A stretch of 36,905 bases of DNA, taken from the NCBI GenBank assembly GCA_025457665.1, contig JALOTY010000033.1:1-36905 (forward strand), written 5' to 3'. A model generated the notes under the pieces. The model did not search any database. It was not told the origin of the DNA and saw only the letters and a list, made by a program, of their open reading frames with translations. Of this stretch, positions 1 through 8,756 are shown in pieces (the first letter of the stretch is position 1; each line of letters opens with the position of its first letter). Made by a program: the position numbers and the translations under genes. This DNA is from Akkermansiaceae bacterium. Lineage in GTDB: Bacteria > Verrucomicrobiota > Verrucomicrobiia > Verrucomicrobiales > Akkermansiaceae.

Positions 1-41
1 ATCGAAAGAACGGCAAGCATCGGGAAGATTCGTGAAATCAT
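1..41 (-). CDS. Start of an exported protein (partial, cut by window edge)
   Basis: An ATG at 41 on the minus strand opens a frame that stays open to the window edge. Its 13 complete codons read MISRIFPMLAVLS, a short basic start followed by a hydrophobic run, as in a signal peptide. It lies 169 bases downstream of the protease gene ending at 211, on the same strand. No clear Shine-Dalgarno site is visible. The piece is too short to assign a family, and it could be a chance open frame. Confidence 0.3.
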   Translation of the reverse strand, partial: MISRIFPMLAVLS

Positions 42-210
42 GGCGCTAAGAGAAACGGAAGGAGAGTGGAATTGTGGACAAACCGGACCCATCACAAAAC
101 TACGGCAATATCCTCGGAAGAGGTCGGCGAAATGGCAAGACGCGCGTCTGAAGGCAACCCTGGGGACACGGAGGAAAGTTTGGATTAGCGCCCAATGATA
201 CGCGCCGGTC

Positions 211-1721
211 TCAGGGGTCGAAGCTCTTGATCGCTTTTTCGACGGCCTCGCCGGCTTCGGCGCGCCATTGGGCGGCCAGGGTGGCTCGCTGGCGGTTGTA
301 GCCGGAGAAGTCGTCGACTCACGATTCATCTCGATGAGCTTGGCCACGGCCGGTTCATCGGTGTTCTCCGCAAGAATGGTCAGGACATCCTGCTCCGATC
401 CATGCAAACCCGGAAGACGCAGTCCCTGTTGCCCCGGTTGGAGGGCCGAGAGGGCGAACAAGACGCGTGTTTTGCGAACATGCTCTTCGAGGCGCTCCTT
501 CTCACCAATGAAGCGTCCGATGGGCATCTGTTTCCACTTGAAATCGCGATCCAGCCTTGTGGCAAAGCGGCGGATCTCATCGAAGCCGGTGTCCTGAGCC
601 CAAACATCTTCCCGCGGCGCGACAAGGTGGGTGACGATGCCCATCACATCGCCCGAGATCCCATGAAACAAGGGGCCGCCCGAGTTGCCTTGGATGACAT
701 CGGCGGAGACTTCGATTTCCTTCGGTCCCAGTGAAATCACATCGCCTTCCAGAACCGTGAGGACCCCTGCACCGCCGCTTTGGCCGATGGCGAGGACGGG
801 TTCCTGAACCTTGGCGGCATTCGGTGAGGCAAGGGTGATGGCGGATTCGCAATCTTCGAGAATCTCAATGCGGGCGATATCACAATCGTCGGCCGCTTCG
901 AAGGCTCCGAACTTGGTGAAACGGCGGCCGCTGGAATTGGTGACGGTGAGTTTGGTGTTGCCGCAAATGACGTGGGCCGCGGTGTAGAGATAGTTGCGGC
1001 CGGCGATTTTCATGATGAAGCCGGAGCCCGTGCCGTCGTTGCCATCGATGATGACGATGGAGTCGAAATGGTTCTCAAGGATCTTCTTATCCTTGTCCGA
1101 TGGATCTTCGGCTTCAGCGGTTTCTTGATCATTCTTCGCGACCGCTTCCGGTGCGGGAGCGGTCTTCTCACGCAGGCCGAAGCGGGTTACCCATTCATCG
1201 GGTGCGGAGTCATGGCGCAGGGTCGCGAGGCCTGCGCTGTGGGTGATGGAAACGCCTGCGTCATCGATGCTGCGGATCTCCACATCGCGAAACACCCTGC
1301 CGTTTTGGGCTTCGATTTGCTCGTGTTTTTCCCCGATGGCACGTTTGCGGTTTCTGGTGGTGAGGTCTTCCTGGAGTTTCTGGTTTGCCTCTTCGAGCGC
1401 CTTGACTTTCTCTTCCAGCTCTTCGTTTTTCTTGAGGGCGTCTTCGAGTTTCTTGTGGGTTTCCTCGATCTGCGAGGTGGCACCCCGAAGTGCGGTGATC
1501 TCGGCCTTGAGCTTGGCGATTTCCTCCCCCTGCTCTTCGGAGCCGCCGGATTCATCCGCCTCCGCCTCATCTTCGCCGCCCTCCGCATCCGCAGGTTTCT
1601 CGGCGAGTGCGGCAATTTGTGCCCGCAGTTCTTCGATTTCCGCGGAGTTCTGCTTTTCTTTTTCGCACCCGATAAGGGCGAGAGTCAGGACCCAGGGAAG
1701 GTGTTTGACACGAAATTTCAT
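211..1721 (-). pseudogene. Trypsin-like serine protease lipoprotein with coiled coil, frameshifted near 318-320
   Basis: Read from ATG 1721, the protein begins with a lipoprotein signal ending in LIGC (Cys19). A charged Glu/Lys-rich coiled coil follows (about residues 25-125), then a chymotrypsin-fold protease domain. The catalytic triad is visible: His250 in TAAHVICG, Asp281 in DDCDIARIEI and Ser347 in QGNSGGPL. It is therefore expected to be a DegP/trypsin-like protease tethered to an envelope membrane; no PDZ domain is seen. The frame is good to about residue 468 (base 318), after which it degenerates into Pro/Ser/Thr-rich sequence. The neighbouring frame then gives a convincing C-terminus (VDDFSGYNRQRATLAAQWR and onward) ending at TGA 211-213. 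Restoring one base near 318-320 would give about 503 residues. This may be a real mutation or a sequencing error. Divergent from the PreA gene. Confidence 0.8.
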
Positions 1722-1838
1722 GCCGAAATCGTTCCAGAGTTTGGTCGAAGGTGGCAATCCCGAAATCGGGTGACCCTGGGTTTCATCGCGGCATTCCAAG
1801 ATTTTCCCTTCATCAACGGCACGGTTTCCGCTGAGGGT

Positions 1839-1861
1839 GGCAGGTTCGAACCCCTCCTGCC
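1839..1861 (+). promoter_or_regulatory. Small inverted repeat directly before the preA-like start codon
   Basis: GGCAGG (1839-1844) and CCTGCC (1856-1861) form a six-base inverted repeat with an 11-base loop that ends exactly at the ATG of the PreA-like gene. The loop begins with TTCGAAC, which looks like a tRNA T-loop, but no tRNA can be folded around it. There is no Shine-Dalgarno sequence here, so the hairpin may affect translation start. The role is speculative. Confidence 0.3.
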
Positions 1862-2983
1862 ATGTCCACACTCGCCACTACTGTCAACGGACTGAAGTTC
1901 AAAAATCCCTTCGTGATCGGCTCCGGGCCTCCCGGAACAAATTCCAAGGTGATCAACCGCGCCTTCAAGGAAGGCTGGGGAGGAGTGATCGCCAAGACGA
2001 TCAGCCTCGATTGTTCGAAGGTGGTGAATGTCGGCCCCCGTTATGCGAAACTGCATTCGGCGGACGGCAAGGAGGTCATCGGCTGGGAGAATATCGAGCT
2101 GATCAGCGACCGCCGCTTCGAAATCTGGCTGGATGAGTTCAAACAAATCAAGGACGCCCACCCGGACGGCATGCTCATCGCGTCCATCATGGAGGAATAC
2201 AACAAGGACGCCTGGTGCGAGATCGTCGGGCGCTGTCAGGAGGTCGGGGTGGATGCCTATGAGCTGAATTTCTCCTGCCCCCATGGGCTTCCCGAAAGAA
2301 AGATGGGCGCTGCCATGGGTCAGGACCCTTCCATTCTCGAAGAAGTCTGCTCCTGGGTCATGGCGGAAGCGAAGATTCCGGTGTGGGCGAAAATGACGCC
2401 GAATGTCACCCACATCGAAGATCCCACCGCCGCCTCCCTGCGGGCCGGGTGCGATGGGGTTTCCGCGATCAATACGATCCGCTCGGTGATGGGGGTGAAT
2501 CTTGAGACTCTTCGTCCCGAGCCCACCGTGGAGGGATACACCACGCCCGGTGGCTACTCGTCCAAGGCCGTCAAGCCCATCGCCCTGCGGATGGTGATGG
2601 AAATCGCCAGCCTCATTCGCAAGGATTTCCCCGGACGCACGCTGTCCGGCCTCGGGGGCGTGGAGACGGGCAAGGACGCGGCGCAGTTCATTCTGTTAGG
2701 TTCGGACACCGTCCAGGTTTGCACCGGCGTGATGAAGTTCGGTTACGGCATGGTCAGCCAGTTGTGCGAAGAGCTGCTCGAGTTCATGGAGTCGAAGGGC
2801 TTTGAAACCCTCGATGATTTCAGGGGCCTCAGCCTTCCCTATTTCACCACCCATGCCGAACTGGTGCGGATGCAGACCGCCCGCAAAGCCGCGGAAGCGG
2901 CGGCCAAGGAAACGATGGTGCGCAACGATGCCGAGTGGGATGGCGACAACTTCGTCAAGCAGTCCAACGACCTATCCCGCTGA
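1862..2983 (+). CDS. preA: Dihydropyrimidine dehydrogenase, PreA-like subunit without C-terminal Fe-S domain
   Basis: This flavin TIM-barrel protein of 373 residues matches the uracil-reducing half of dihydropyrimidine dehydrogenase. The segment ELNFSCPHGLPERKMG carries the expected catalytic Cys139. AKMTPNV, AINTIRSVMG, GGYSSKAVKPIALR and the phosphate-binding SGLGGVETG are also family signatures. It would catalyse the first step of reductive pyrimidine breakdown, uracil or thymine to the dihydro form. Bacterial PreA usually continues into two 4Fe-4S ferredoxin motifs; here the last 45 residues are charged and helical with no CxxCxxC. No PreT partner lies in the window, so the electron donor is unknown. 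Its 3' end overlaps the convergent amidohydrolase gene by 12 bases. Family call is firm; exact substrate (uracil, thymine, or a related ring) is inferred from the neighbours. Confidence 0.85.
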   Translation: MSTLATTVNGLKFKNPFVIGSGPPGTNSKVINRAFKEGWGGVIAKTISLDCSKVVNVGPRYAKLHSADGKEVIGWENIELISDRRFEIWLDEFKQIKDAHPDGMLIASIMEEYNKDAWCEIVGRCQEVGVDAYELNFSCPHGLPERKMGAAMGQDPSILEEVCSWVMAEAKIPVWAKMTPNVTHIEDPTAASLRAGCDGVSAINTIRSVMGVNLETLRPEPTVEGYTTPGGYSSKAVKPIALRMVMEIASLIRKDFPGRTLSGLGGVETGKDAAQFILLGSDTVQVCTGVMKFGYGMVSQLCEELLEFMESKGFETLDDFRGLSLPYFTTHAELVRMQTARKAAEAAAKETMVRNDAEWDGDNFVKQSNDLSR

Positions 2984-4240
2984 TCCGGCGATCCATTCCA
3001 TGGTCCGGCGGGCAAGCCTGTCGAAGGCAAGCACGCTGAGTTCGAGATGCTCTTCGAGAGTGTCTTCGATCTTGTTGTGGCTGATGCCGTGAAGGCTCTG
3101 GACGAACATCATGACGGTCGGGATCCCCGCCCTGGCGACTTCGGCCGCATCATGGAGGGGACCGGAAGGCATGCGATGCGAAACCCCGGTCGTAGCGCGC
3201 ACCGCGTCTTCGCAGAAGCCGAGCAATCTTTCGTCAAATGGCACCGGCTCGATGTTCCAAATCCTTTCCCAGCGGACTCCGACGCCGGCTTCGGCCGCGA
3301 AGCGTTCGCTCGCCTCGCGGGCTTCATGAAACATCGCTGCAAGCGCTGCGGCATCGAGATGTCTTTGATCCAGCGTGATCGTGCACTCCGCCACGACGCT
3401 GGTGACAATGCCCGGCGAGGTCTTGCAGGAACCGATCGTGCACACGCCGCCGTGGCGATTCGCGATCCCGTAGATCTCCGGGGCCATGCGGGCTGCGGCG
3501 AGGAAGGCATCCTTGCGGCGATGCATGGGCGTGCTGCCGGAATGCGCGGCCTGACCGGTGAAGGTGATGGCCCACCGTTCCACCCCGCAGGTGCCGAGCA
3601 CCACGGCGAGGGCTTCATTCCGATCCAACAGCACGGGACCTTGTTCGATGTGGAGTTCGAGATATGCGGCGGCGTGTTCGCGTTCCTTGCCCGCATCGAG
3701 GACCCGATTGAAATCGATGCCGCAAGCGGCAAGCGCGTCGGGCAGGGCGATGCCATCTTTGTCCACAAGACCCGCGGCCTCGGCCATGTCGAGATTCCCC
3801 GAAAAGGCGGAGGAGCCGAAAAGGCTTTTCCCGAAGCGCGCGCCTTCCTCATCCGCCCAGTCCACCAGACGCACTGTCACGGGTGGCCTGCCATCGAACT
3901 CACTGGAAATGCGGCGCAGGATTTCCACGCCGGCCAAAACATTCAGGCAGCCATCGAGCCAGCCCCCATTGGGGACCGAGTCGATGTGCCCTCCGATGAG
4001 GAGCGCATCCGGCGAAGACCCGTGGAGGGTGAACCAGAGATTTCCCGCCGCGTCCTCGTGGCACTCGACCGGCAGTGACGACATTTTCTCCCGCAACCAT
4101 GCGCGCGCGCGCTGCCACGTCGGTGTGAAGGCGACACGCTGGGCGCCGTCGGCATCGCCGGTGAGTTCCCGGAGTTCCTTCAACTCAGCGATGGTTCGGC
4201 GGGGGTCCGGGGTCTTCCTCTCTGCGATCATGCCCTTCAT
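2972..4240 (-). CDS. N-carbamoyl-beta-amino-acid amidohydrolase (beta-ureidopropionase/allantoate amidohydrolase family, M20)
   Basis: This di-zinc amidohydrolase of the HyuC/AllC/PydC family has about 422 residues, the usual length. From the chosen start the metal ligands are His85 in GGHIDS, Asp96 in WLDGCLN, Glu131/132 in DEEGARFG, His197 in LELHIEQGP and His388 in GISHNKIED. It would hydrolyse N-carbamoyl-beta-alanine or N-carbamoyl-3-aminoisobutyrate to the free beta-amino acid, CO2 and ammonia, the third step of the pathway. The open frame extends up to ATG 4333, but that would overlap the divergent dehydrogenase gene; conserved sequence begins after ATG 4240 or ATG 4231. The gene is convergent with preA and divergent from mmsA, sharing an intergenic region of about 86 bases. 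An allantoate or L-carbamoylase role cannot be excluded from sequence alone. Confidence 0.85.
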   Translation of the reverse strand: MKGMIAERKTPDPRRTIAELKELRELTGDADGAQRVAFTPTWQRARAWLREKMSSLPVECHEDAAGNLWFTLHGSSPDALLIGGHIDSVPNGGWLDGCLNVLAGVEILRRISSEFDGRPPVTVRLVDWADEEGARFGKSLFGSSAFSGNLDMAEAAGLVDKDGIALPDALAACGIDFNRVLDAGKEREHAAAYLELHIEQGPVLLDRNEALAVVLGTCGVERWAITFTGQAAHSGSTPMHRRKDAFLAAARMAPEIYGIANRHGGVCTIGSCKTSPGIVTSVVAECTITLDQRHLDAAALAAMFHEAREASERFAAEAGVGVRWERIWNIEPVPFDERLLGFCEDAVRATTGVSHRMPSGPLHDAAEVARAGIPTVMMFVQSLHGISHNKIEDTLEEHLELSVLAFDRLARRTMEWIAGSAG

Positions 4241-4326
4241 GGAGGCAGATTCCGTGCGAAAGCTCCCGCTTTTTTTCCGCAGGTTTCCTGCTGTCCAGAT
4301 GGCACGCTTTCCGCTATTTCCGGGAA

Positions 4327-5829
4327 ATGTCATCGTCTCTTCAGGACTCTGCCTGCCCCCTCTACGTGGCGGGAAAATGGATTCACCCCCAAGGTTTGGG
4401 CTTCACTCCGGTCTTCAATCCGTCCCGTGGCGAGGTCATCGCCACCGTTCCCCTCTGCGGGGCGGCCGAGGTCAATGAAGTCGTCGCTGCCGCCAAAGCC
4501 GCCTTCCCGGCATGGCGCGACACCCCGCCCAATGAGCGCGCCCAGGTCCTTTTCCGCCTCAAGATCCTGCTGGAAGACGCCTTCGAGGAACTCTGCCTGG
4601 GCATTTCCACCGAACATGGCAAAACCCTCTCCGAAGCGCGTGGCGATCTCCGGCGCGGCATCGAAGTGGTCGAATACGCCTGCGGCATCCCCACCCTGCT
4701 GATGGGTGAAAGCCTCGAAAACATCGCCCGCGGGATCGACTGCCATACCGACCGCCATCCGCTCGGCGTGGTGACCGGGATTTGTCCCTTCAATTTCCCC
4801 GCGCTCGTGCCGATGTGGATGTGGCCCATCGCCATCGCCTGCGGCAATACCTTCGTCCTCAAGCCGAGCGAGAAAGTCCCACTGACGATGCAGCGCGTGG
4901 TAGGTCTGTTAGAAAAAGCCGGTCTGCCACCGGGCGTGCTGAACATCGTTCATGGCGGCCGCGAGTGTGTGGACGCCCTGCTCACCCATCCCGACATCGC
5001 AGCGGTTTCTTTCGTCGGCTCCACCCCGATCGCCCGTGAAATCCACCGCAAGGCCAGCGCGGCAGGCAAACGGGTCCAGGCCGCCGGGGGCGCGAAGAAT
5101 TTTGTGATCCTGATGCCGGATGCCGATCCCGATCGAACGATCGAGGCAGTGAAGGATGCGGCCTTCGGCTGCGCAGGCGAAAGATGCATGGCCGGCTCGA
5201 CCGCGGTGGCGGTCGGCGAAGCGGGCAGTCGATTGCTGCCGGGGCTCGCGGATCTGGTGTCATCGATGAAAGTGGGACCGACCGATGTCCGGGAATCCCA
5301 GCCGGACATGGGTGCGGTGATCTCTGCGGAACATCGCAACCGCGTCGCCGGACTCATCGATGCCGGTGAAAAGGGCGGGGCCAAAGTACTTACCGACGGC
5401 CGGGCCACGCGGGTAGACGACGCGCCCGATGGCTTTTTCCTCGGGCCTTCGGTCATCGATCAAGTCACGCCCGACAATCCCCTCATGCACACCGAAGTCT
5501 TCGGTCCGGTGCTCACCGTACTGCGTGCCGACACCCTCGAACAGGCCATCGCGCTGGCGAATGCCCAGGCCTTCGGCAACGGCGCGGCAATCTTCACGAA
5601 TTCAGGCAAGGCGGCCCGCGAATTCCGCCGTCAGGTCAGCGCGGGCATGGTCGGTATCAACGTCGGCGTGCCCGCACCTCTGGCGTATTTCCCCTTCACC
5701 GGATGGAACGATTCCTTCTTCGGCGACCTCCACATCCAGGGCCGCGAAGGCGTCGAATTCTTCACGCAACGCAAGACCACCACCACCCGCTGGTTCTCCT
5801 TCGGCGATGGTGAGGTCTGGGCGAAATAA
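4327..5829 (+). CDS. mmsA: CoA-acylating (methyl)malonate-semialdehyde dehydrogenase
   Basis: This 500-residue aldehyde dehydrogenase has the MmsA/IolA hallmarks: GICPFNFPALVPMWM for nucleotide binding, QAAGGAKNF in place of the usual ELGGK motif with its general-base Glu, and catalytic Cys287 in GCAGERCMAGS. The family oxidises malonate semialdehyde or methylmalonate semialdehyde with NAD and CoA, releasing CO2 and giving acetyl-CoA or propionyl-CoA. That is the exit step for beta-alanine and 3-aminoisobutyrate from uracil and thymine, which fits the neighbours. It begins at ATG 4327, is divergent from the amidohydrolase gene, and heads a four-gene plus-strand run with short spacings (17 bases to the next gene). 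Myo-inositol or valine breakdown are alternative uses, but no such genes are nearby. Confidence 0.9.
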   Translation: MSSSLQDSACPLYVAGKWIHPQGLGFTPVFNPSRGEVIATVPLCGAAEVNEVVAAAKAAFPAWRDTPPNERAQVLFRLKILLEDAFEELCLGISTEHGKTLSEARGDLRRGIEVVEYACGIPTLLMGESLENIARGIDCHTDRHPLGVVTGICPFNFPALVPMWMWPIAIACGNTFVLKPSEKVPLTMQRVVGLLEKAGLPPGVLNIVHGGRECVDALLTHPDIAAVSFVGSTPIAREIHRKASAAGKRVQAAGGAKNFVILMPDADPDRTIEAVKDAAFGCAGERCMAGSTAVAVGEAGSRLLPGLADLVSSMKVGPTDVRESQPDMGAVISAEHRNRVAGLIDAGEKGGAKVLTDGRATRVDDAPDGFFLGPSVIDQVTPDNPLMHTEVFGPVLTVLRADTLEQAIALANAQAFGNGAAIFTNSGKAAREFRRQVSAGMVGINVGVPAPLAYFPFTGWNDSFFGDLHIQGREGVEFFTQRKTTTTRWFSFGDGEVWAK

Positions 5830-5846
5830 AAACCCCCAACCAACCC

Positions 5847-7280
5847 ATGTCCCTCGTCATCCGCAACGCCGACATCGTCACGGCCACCCGCCGCTTCACC
5901 GCGGACATCCTCTGCGAAAACGGCATCATCACCGCCATCGGTCCCGATCTCAGCGCGCCACCCGAAACCGAGGAAATCGATGCCACCGGAAGATATGTTT
6001 TTCCCGGTTTCATCGATCCCCATGTGCACATTCATCTTCCTTTCATGGGCACGCATGCGAAGGACGATTGGACCACCGGCAGCAAGGCCGCACTCATGGG
6101 CGGCACGACCACACTCATCGAGATGTGCTGCCCATCCCGCAGCGAGGATCCGCTCGAAGCCATCCGCCTTTGGAAATCCAAAGCCGCCGGCAAGGCCAGT
6201 TGCGACTACACCTTTCATGCCGGCATCACCCGTTTCGATGACTCCACGGCAGCAGCCATGCAGGCGATCGTCGAAACCGAATCGATCACTTCATTCAAAG
6301 TCTTCCTCGCCTACAAGGGAGCCTTCGGGATCGATGATACGGAGCTTTATCACACCCTCGCCACCGCCAGCGGGCTCGGGGCCATCGTCACCGCGCATTG
6401 CGAAAATGCCGAACTCATCGCCGAAACCCAGAAAGACCTTGTTGCCGCAGGCAAGCTGGGCCCGGAATGGCATGAGCCATCGCGACCTGTTAGGGTGGAA
6501 ACGGAAGGCTGCCATCACTTGATGACCTTCGCCGAAATGACCGGTGCGGAAGTCTATGTCGTCCACACCAGTTGCCGTGAGGCCGTGGAAGTCATCCTTG
6601 CTGCGAAAGGGCGCGGCGTGAAGGCGTCGATCGAAACCGTGGCCCCTTATCTCACGCTCGATCACAGCCATGCCGCGCTCCCCGACTTCGAAGGGGCGAA
6701 ATACGTGATGAGCCCGCCTATCCGCAGCGTTGAGCACCAGGATTTCCTCTGGGACGCGCTGCGGCAGGGATGGATCGATACCGTGGCCACGGATCATGCG
6801 CCTTTTGATTTCGCGACCCAGAAACACATGGGACATCCGGACCCGGAGAAAGCGGTGGATGCGGAATTCCATCCCACGGGGAAAGCCGCCAATTTCACTC
6901 TCATCCCGAATGGCATCCCCAGTGTCGAGGAAAGGGTCAAGCTGCTCTACTCCCAAGGCGTTGCCACCGGGCGCATCGATCTCCACACCTTTGTTAGAAC
7001 CGCGAGCACCCGTGCGGCCGAGGTCTTCGGGCTTCATCCGCGCAAGGGCGACATCGTCATCGGCGGGGATGCGGATCTCGTCATTTGGGATCCTGCATGG
7101 ACGGGCACGATTTCCGCCGCCACCCACTCGATGGCGACCGACTATTCCGCCTGGGAAGGCTGGGAAATCACCGGGCGGGCGGAAACCGTGACCGTGCGCG
7201 GCCGCGTCATGGTTCGCGAGGGTCGCTGGTGCGGCGAAGCCGGCTGGGGTTGTTTCCTCGAACGCAGTGCCACGACCTGA
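5847..7280 (+). CDS. Dihydropyrimidinase / D-hydantoinase
   Basis: This cyclic amidohydrolase of 477 residues has the full binuclear zinc set: His59 and His61 in PHVHIHLP, Lys151 in SFKVFLAYKG (the carboxylated lysine), His184 in TAHCENAE, His240 in VVHTSC and Asp316 in ATDHAPFDF. It opens the dihydrouracil or dihydrothymine ring to the N-carbamoyl-beta-amino acid, the second step of the pathway. The spacing of these residues matches hydantoinases rather than allantoinase or dihydroorotase. It sits 17 bases after mmsA, and its TGA overlaps the ATG of the permease gene (ATGA), so translation of the two is probably coupled. Confidence 0.92.
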   Translation: MSLVIRNADIVTATRRFTADILCENGIITAIGPDLSAPPETEEIDATGRYVFPGFIDPHVHIHLPFMGTHAKDDWTTGSKAALMGGTTTLIEMCCPSRSEDPLEAIRLWKSKAAGKASCDYTFHAGITRFDDSTAAAMQAIVETESITSFKVFLAYKGAFGIDDTELYHTLATASGLGAIVTAHCENAELIAETQKDLVAAGKLGPEWHEPSRPVRVETEGCHHLMTFAEMTGAEVYVVHTSCREAVEVILAAKGRGVKASIETVAPYLTLDHSHAALPDFEGAKYVMSPPIRSVEHQDFLWDALRQGWIDTVATDHAPFDFATQKHMGHPDPEKAVDAEFHPTGKAANFTLIPNGIPSVEERVKLLYSQGVATGRIDLHTFVRTASTRAAEVFGLHPRKGDIVIGGDADLVIWDPAWTGTISAATHSMATDYSAWEGWEITGRAETVTVRGRVMVREGRWCGEAGWGCFLERSATT

Positions 7281-8737
7281 TGCAAACGGCCGGTCATGAC
7301 GAGTCGCTGAGCAATCCCGACATCGCCCCGGTGCCGCCGGAGGCCCGGACGTGGACGATGCGCGACATCGCCGCGCTGTGGGTCGGCATGGCCGTATGCA
7401 TCCCGACTTACACCATCGCCAGCAGCCTGTTAGGTGGTGGACTCACCTGGTGGCAGGCGGTGCTCACTGTTTTTCTTGGCAATCTCATCGTGCTTGTGCC
7501 GATGACCCTCAATGCCCACCCGGGCACGGCTTACGGCATTCCCTTTCCCGTGCTGTTGCGCGCCAGCTTCGGCGTCCGCGGGGCGAACATCACGGCCATC
7601 CTACGGGGCATCGTGGCTTGCGGGTGGTTCGGCATCCAGACCTGGATCGGCGGTGCGGCGATTCACTCCACGCTGGGCATGATGCTGGGATGGGGTTCGC
7701 CCGAGGCCATTCCCCTGTTAGGGATTTCCGTCAGTCAGTTCGCCTGTTTCATGGCCTTCTGGGGAGTGAATGTGTTCTTCATCTGGAAAGGCATGGAGTC
7801 AGTGAAATGGCTCGAAGTCATCAGCGCGCCGTTTCTCCTGCTGACCGGTCTTGCCTTGATGATATGGGCTTTGGTCCGCGCGGGCGGATTCGATGCGGTC
7901 TTTGCCGCGTCTTCGAAGGCCCTGCCCATGGCTGAGTTCCTTCCGGTTTTCGGAGCCGGACTCACCGCGATGGTCGGATTCTGGGCGACGCTGTCGCTGA
8001 ACATCCCTGATTTTTCGAGGTACGCCCGCAGCCAGAAGGACCAGGTCCTTGGTCAGGTGATCGGACTGCCGCCCACGATGACTTTGTTTTCCTTCATCGG
8101 CATCGTCGTCACCGGAGCCACGGTGGTGATCTTCGGCGAGGCGATATGGGATCCGGTGGAAGTGATCCAGCGCACGGGCAGCAAGGTGCTTTCCGCGATT
8201 GCCCTCATCGCCCTCGCCGTGGCCACGCTTTCCACCAACATCGCCGCCAACGTCGTTTCTCCGGCGAATGATTTCGCCAACCTTGCCCCGCGCCACATCA
8301 GTTTCCGCAGCGGTGGGATGATCACCGCGGTGATCGGCATCGTGATGATGCCATGGAAACTCGTCGCGGATCCCCGCGGCTACATCTTCACCTGGCTCAT
8401 CGGCTACAGCGCCCTCCTTGGTCCCATCGCGGGCATCATGATTGCCGACTACTATCTTCTCCGTAGAAAGCACCTCGATGTGGATGAGCTTTACCGGCGT
8501 GAGGGCATCTACCGCTACACCGGAGGATTCAGCCTTGCCGGGCTCGGGGCCTTTCTGCTGGCAGTCTTGCCGAATCTGCCCGGATTTCTCGTTCAGACCG
8601 GCGGACTCGATGCCGCCGGGGTCCCGGATCTTTTCGAATTCCTTTACCGCCAGGCCTGGTTCACCGGTTTCCTGCTTGGCGCTGCTTTGTATCTGCTGTT
8701 CCGAAAAATCGCTCCCGTTGCCGTGAAAGCCGGCTGA
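7280..8737 (+). CDS. NCS1-family nucleobase/hydantoin permease
   Basis: This 485-residue membrane protein has about twelve hydrophobic segments and belongs to the nucleobase:cation symporter-1 family (Mhp1, PucI, CodB). Typical pieces are the early RTWTMRDIAALWVGMAVCIPTY, the helix GIVACGWFGIQTWIGG, NIPDFSRYARSQKDQ and the AANVVSPANDFANLAP stretch. The start at 7280 is fixed by the ATGA overlap with the preceding dihydropyrimidinase; the frame itself runs open further upstream. In this setting the likely cargo is uracil, thymine or a dihydro/hydantoin derivative, carried inward with Na+ or H+. The substrate is inferred from context only. Confidence 0.9.
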   Translation: MQTAGHDESLSNPDIAPVPPEARTWTMRDIAALWVGMAVCIPTYTIASSLLGGGLTWWQAVLTVFLGNLIVLVPMTLNAHPGTAYGIPFPVLLRASFGVRGANITAILRGIVACGWFGIQTWIGGAAIHSTLGMMLGWGSPEAIPLLGISVSQFACFMAFWGVNVFFIWKGMESVKWLEVISAPFLLLTGLALMIWALVRAGGFDAVFAASSKALPMAEFLPVFGAGLTAMVGFWATLSLNIPDFSRYARSQKDQVLGQVIGLPPTMTLFSFIGIVVTGATVVIFGEAIWDPVEVIQRTGSKVLSAIALIALAVATLSTNIAANVVSPANDFANLAPRHISFRSGGMITAVIGIVMMPWKLVADPRGYIFTWLIGYSALLGPIAGIMIADYYLLRRKHLDVDELYRREGIYRYTGGFSLAGLGAFLLAVLPNLPGFLVQTGGLDAAGVPDLFEFLYRQAWFTGFLLGAALYLLFRKIAPVAVKAG

Positions 8738-8756
8738 ATCTCCATCCTCCACCACC

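Noticed and set aside
1839..1862. tRNA-like T-loop (GGTTCGAACCC)
   Set aside because: No acceptor, D or anticodon arm can be built upstream, and the T-stem does not pair; it overlaps the dehydrogenase start.
972..1895. 307-codon open frame on the plus strand
   Set aside because: It is antisense to the serine protease gene, whose triad and lipobox are clear; its Phe/Leu-rich composition is the shadow of a Glu/Lys-rich coiled coil.
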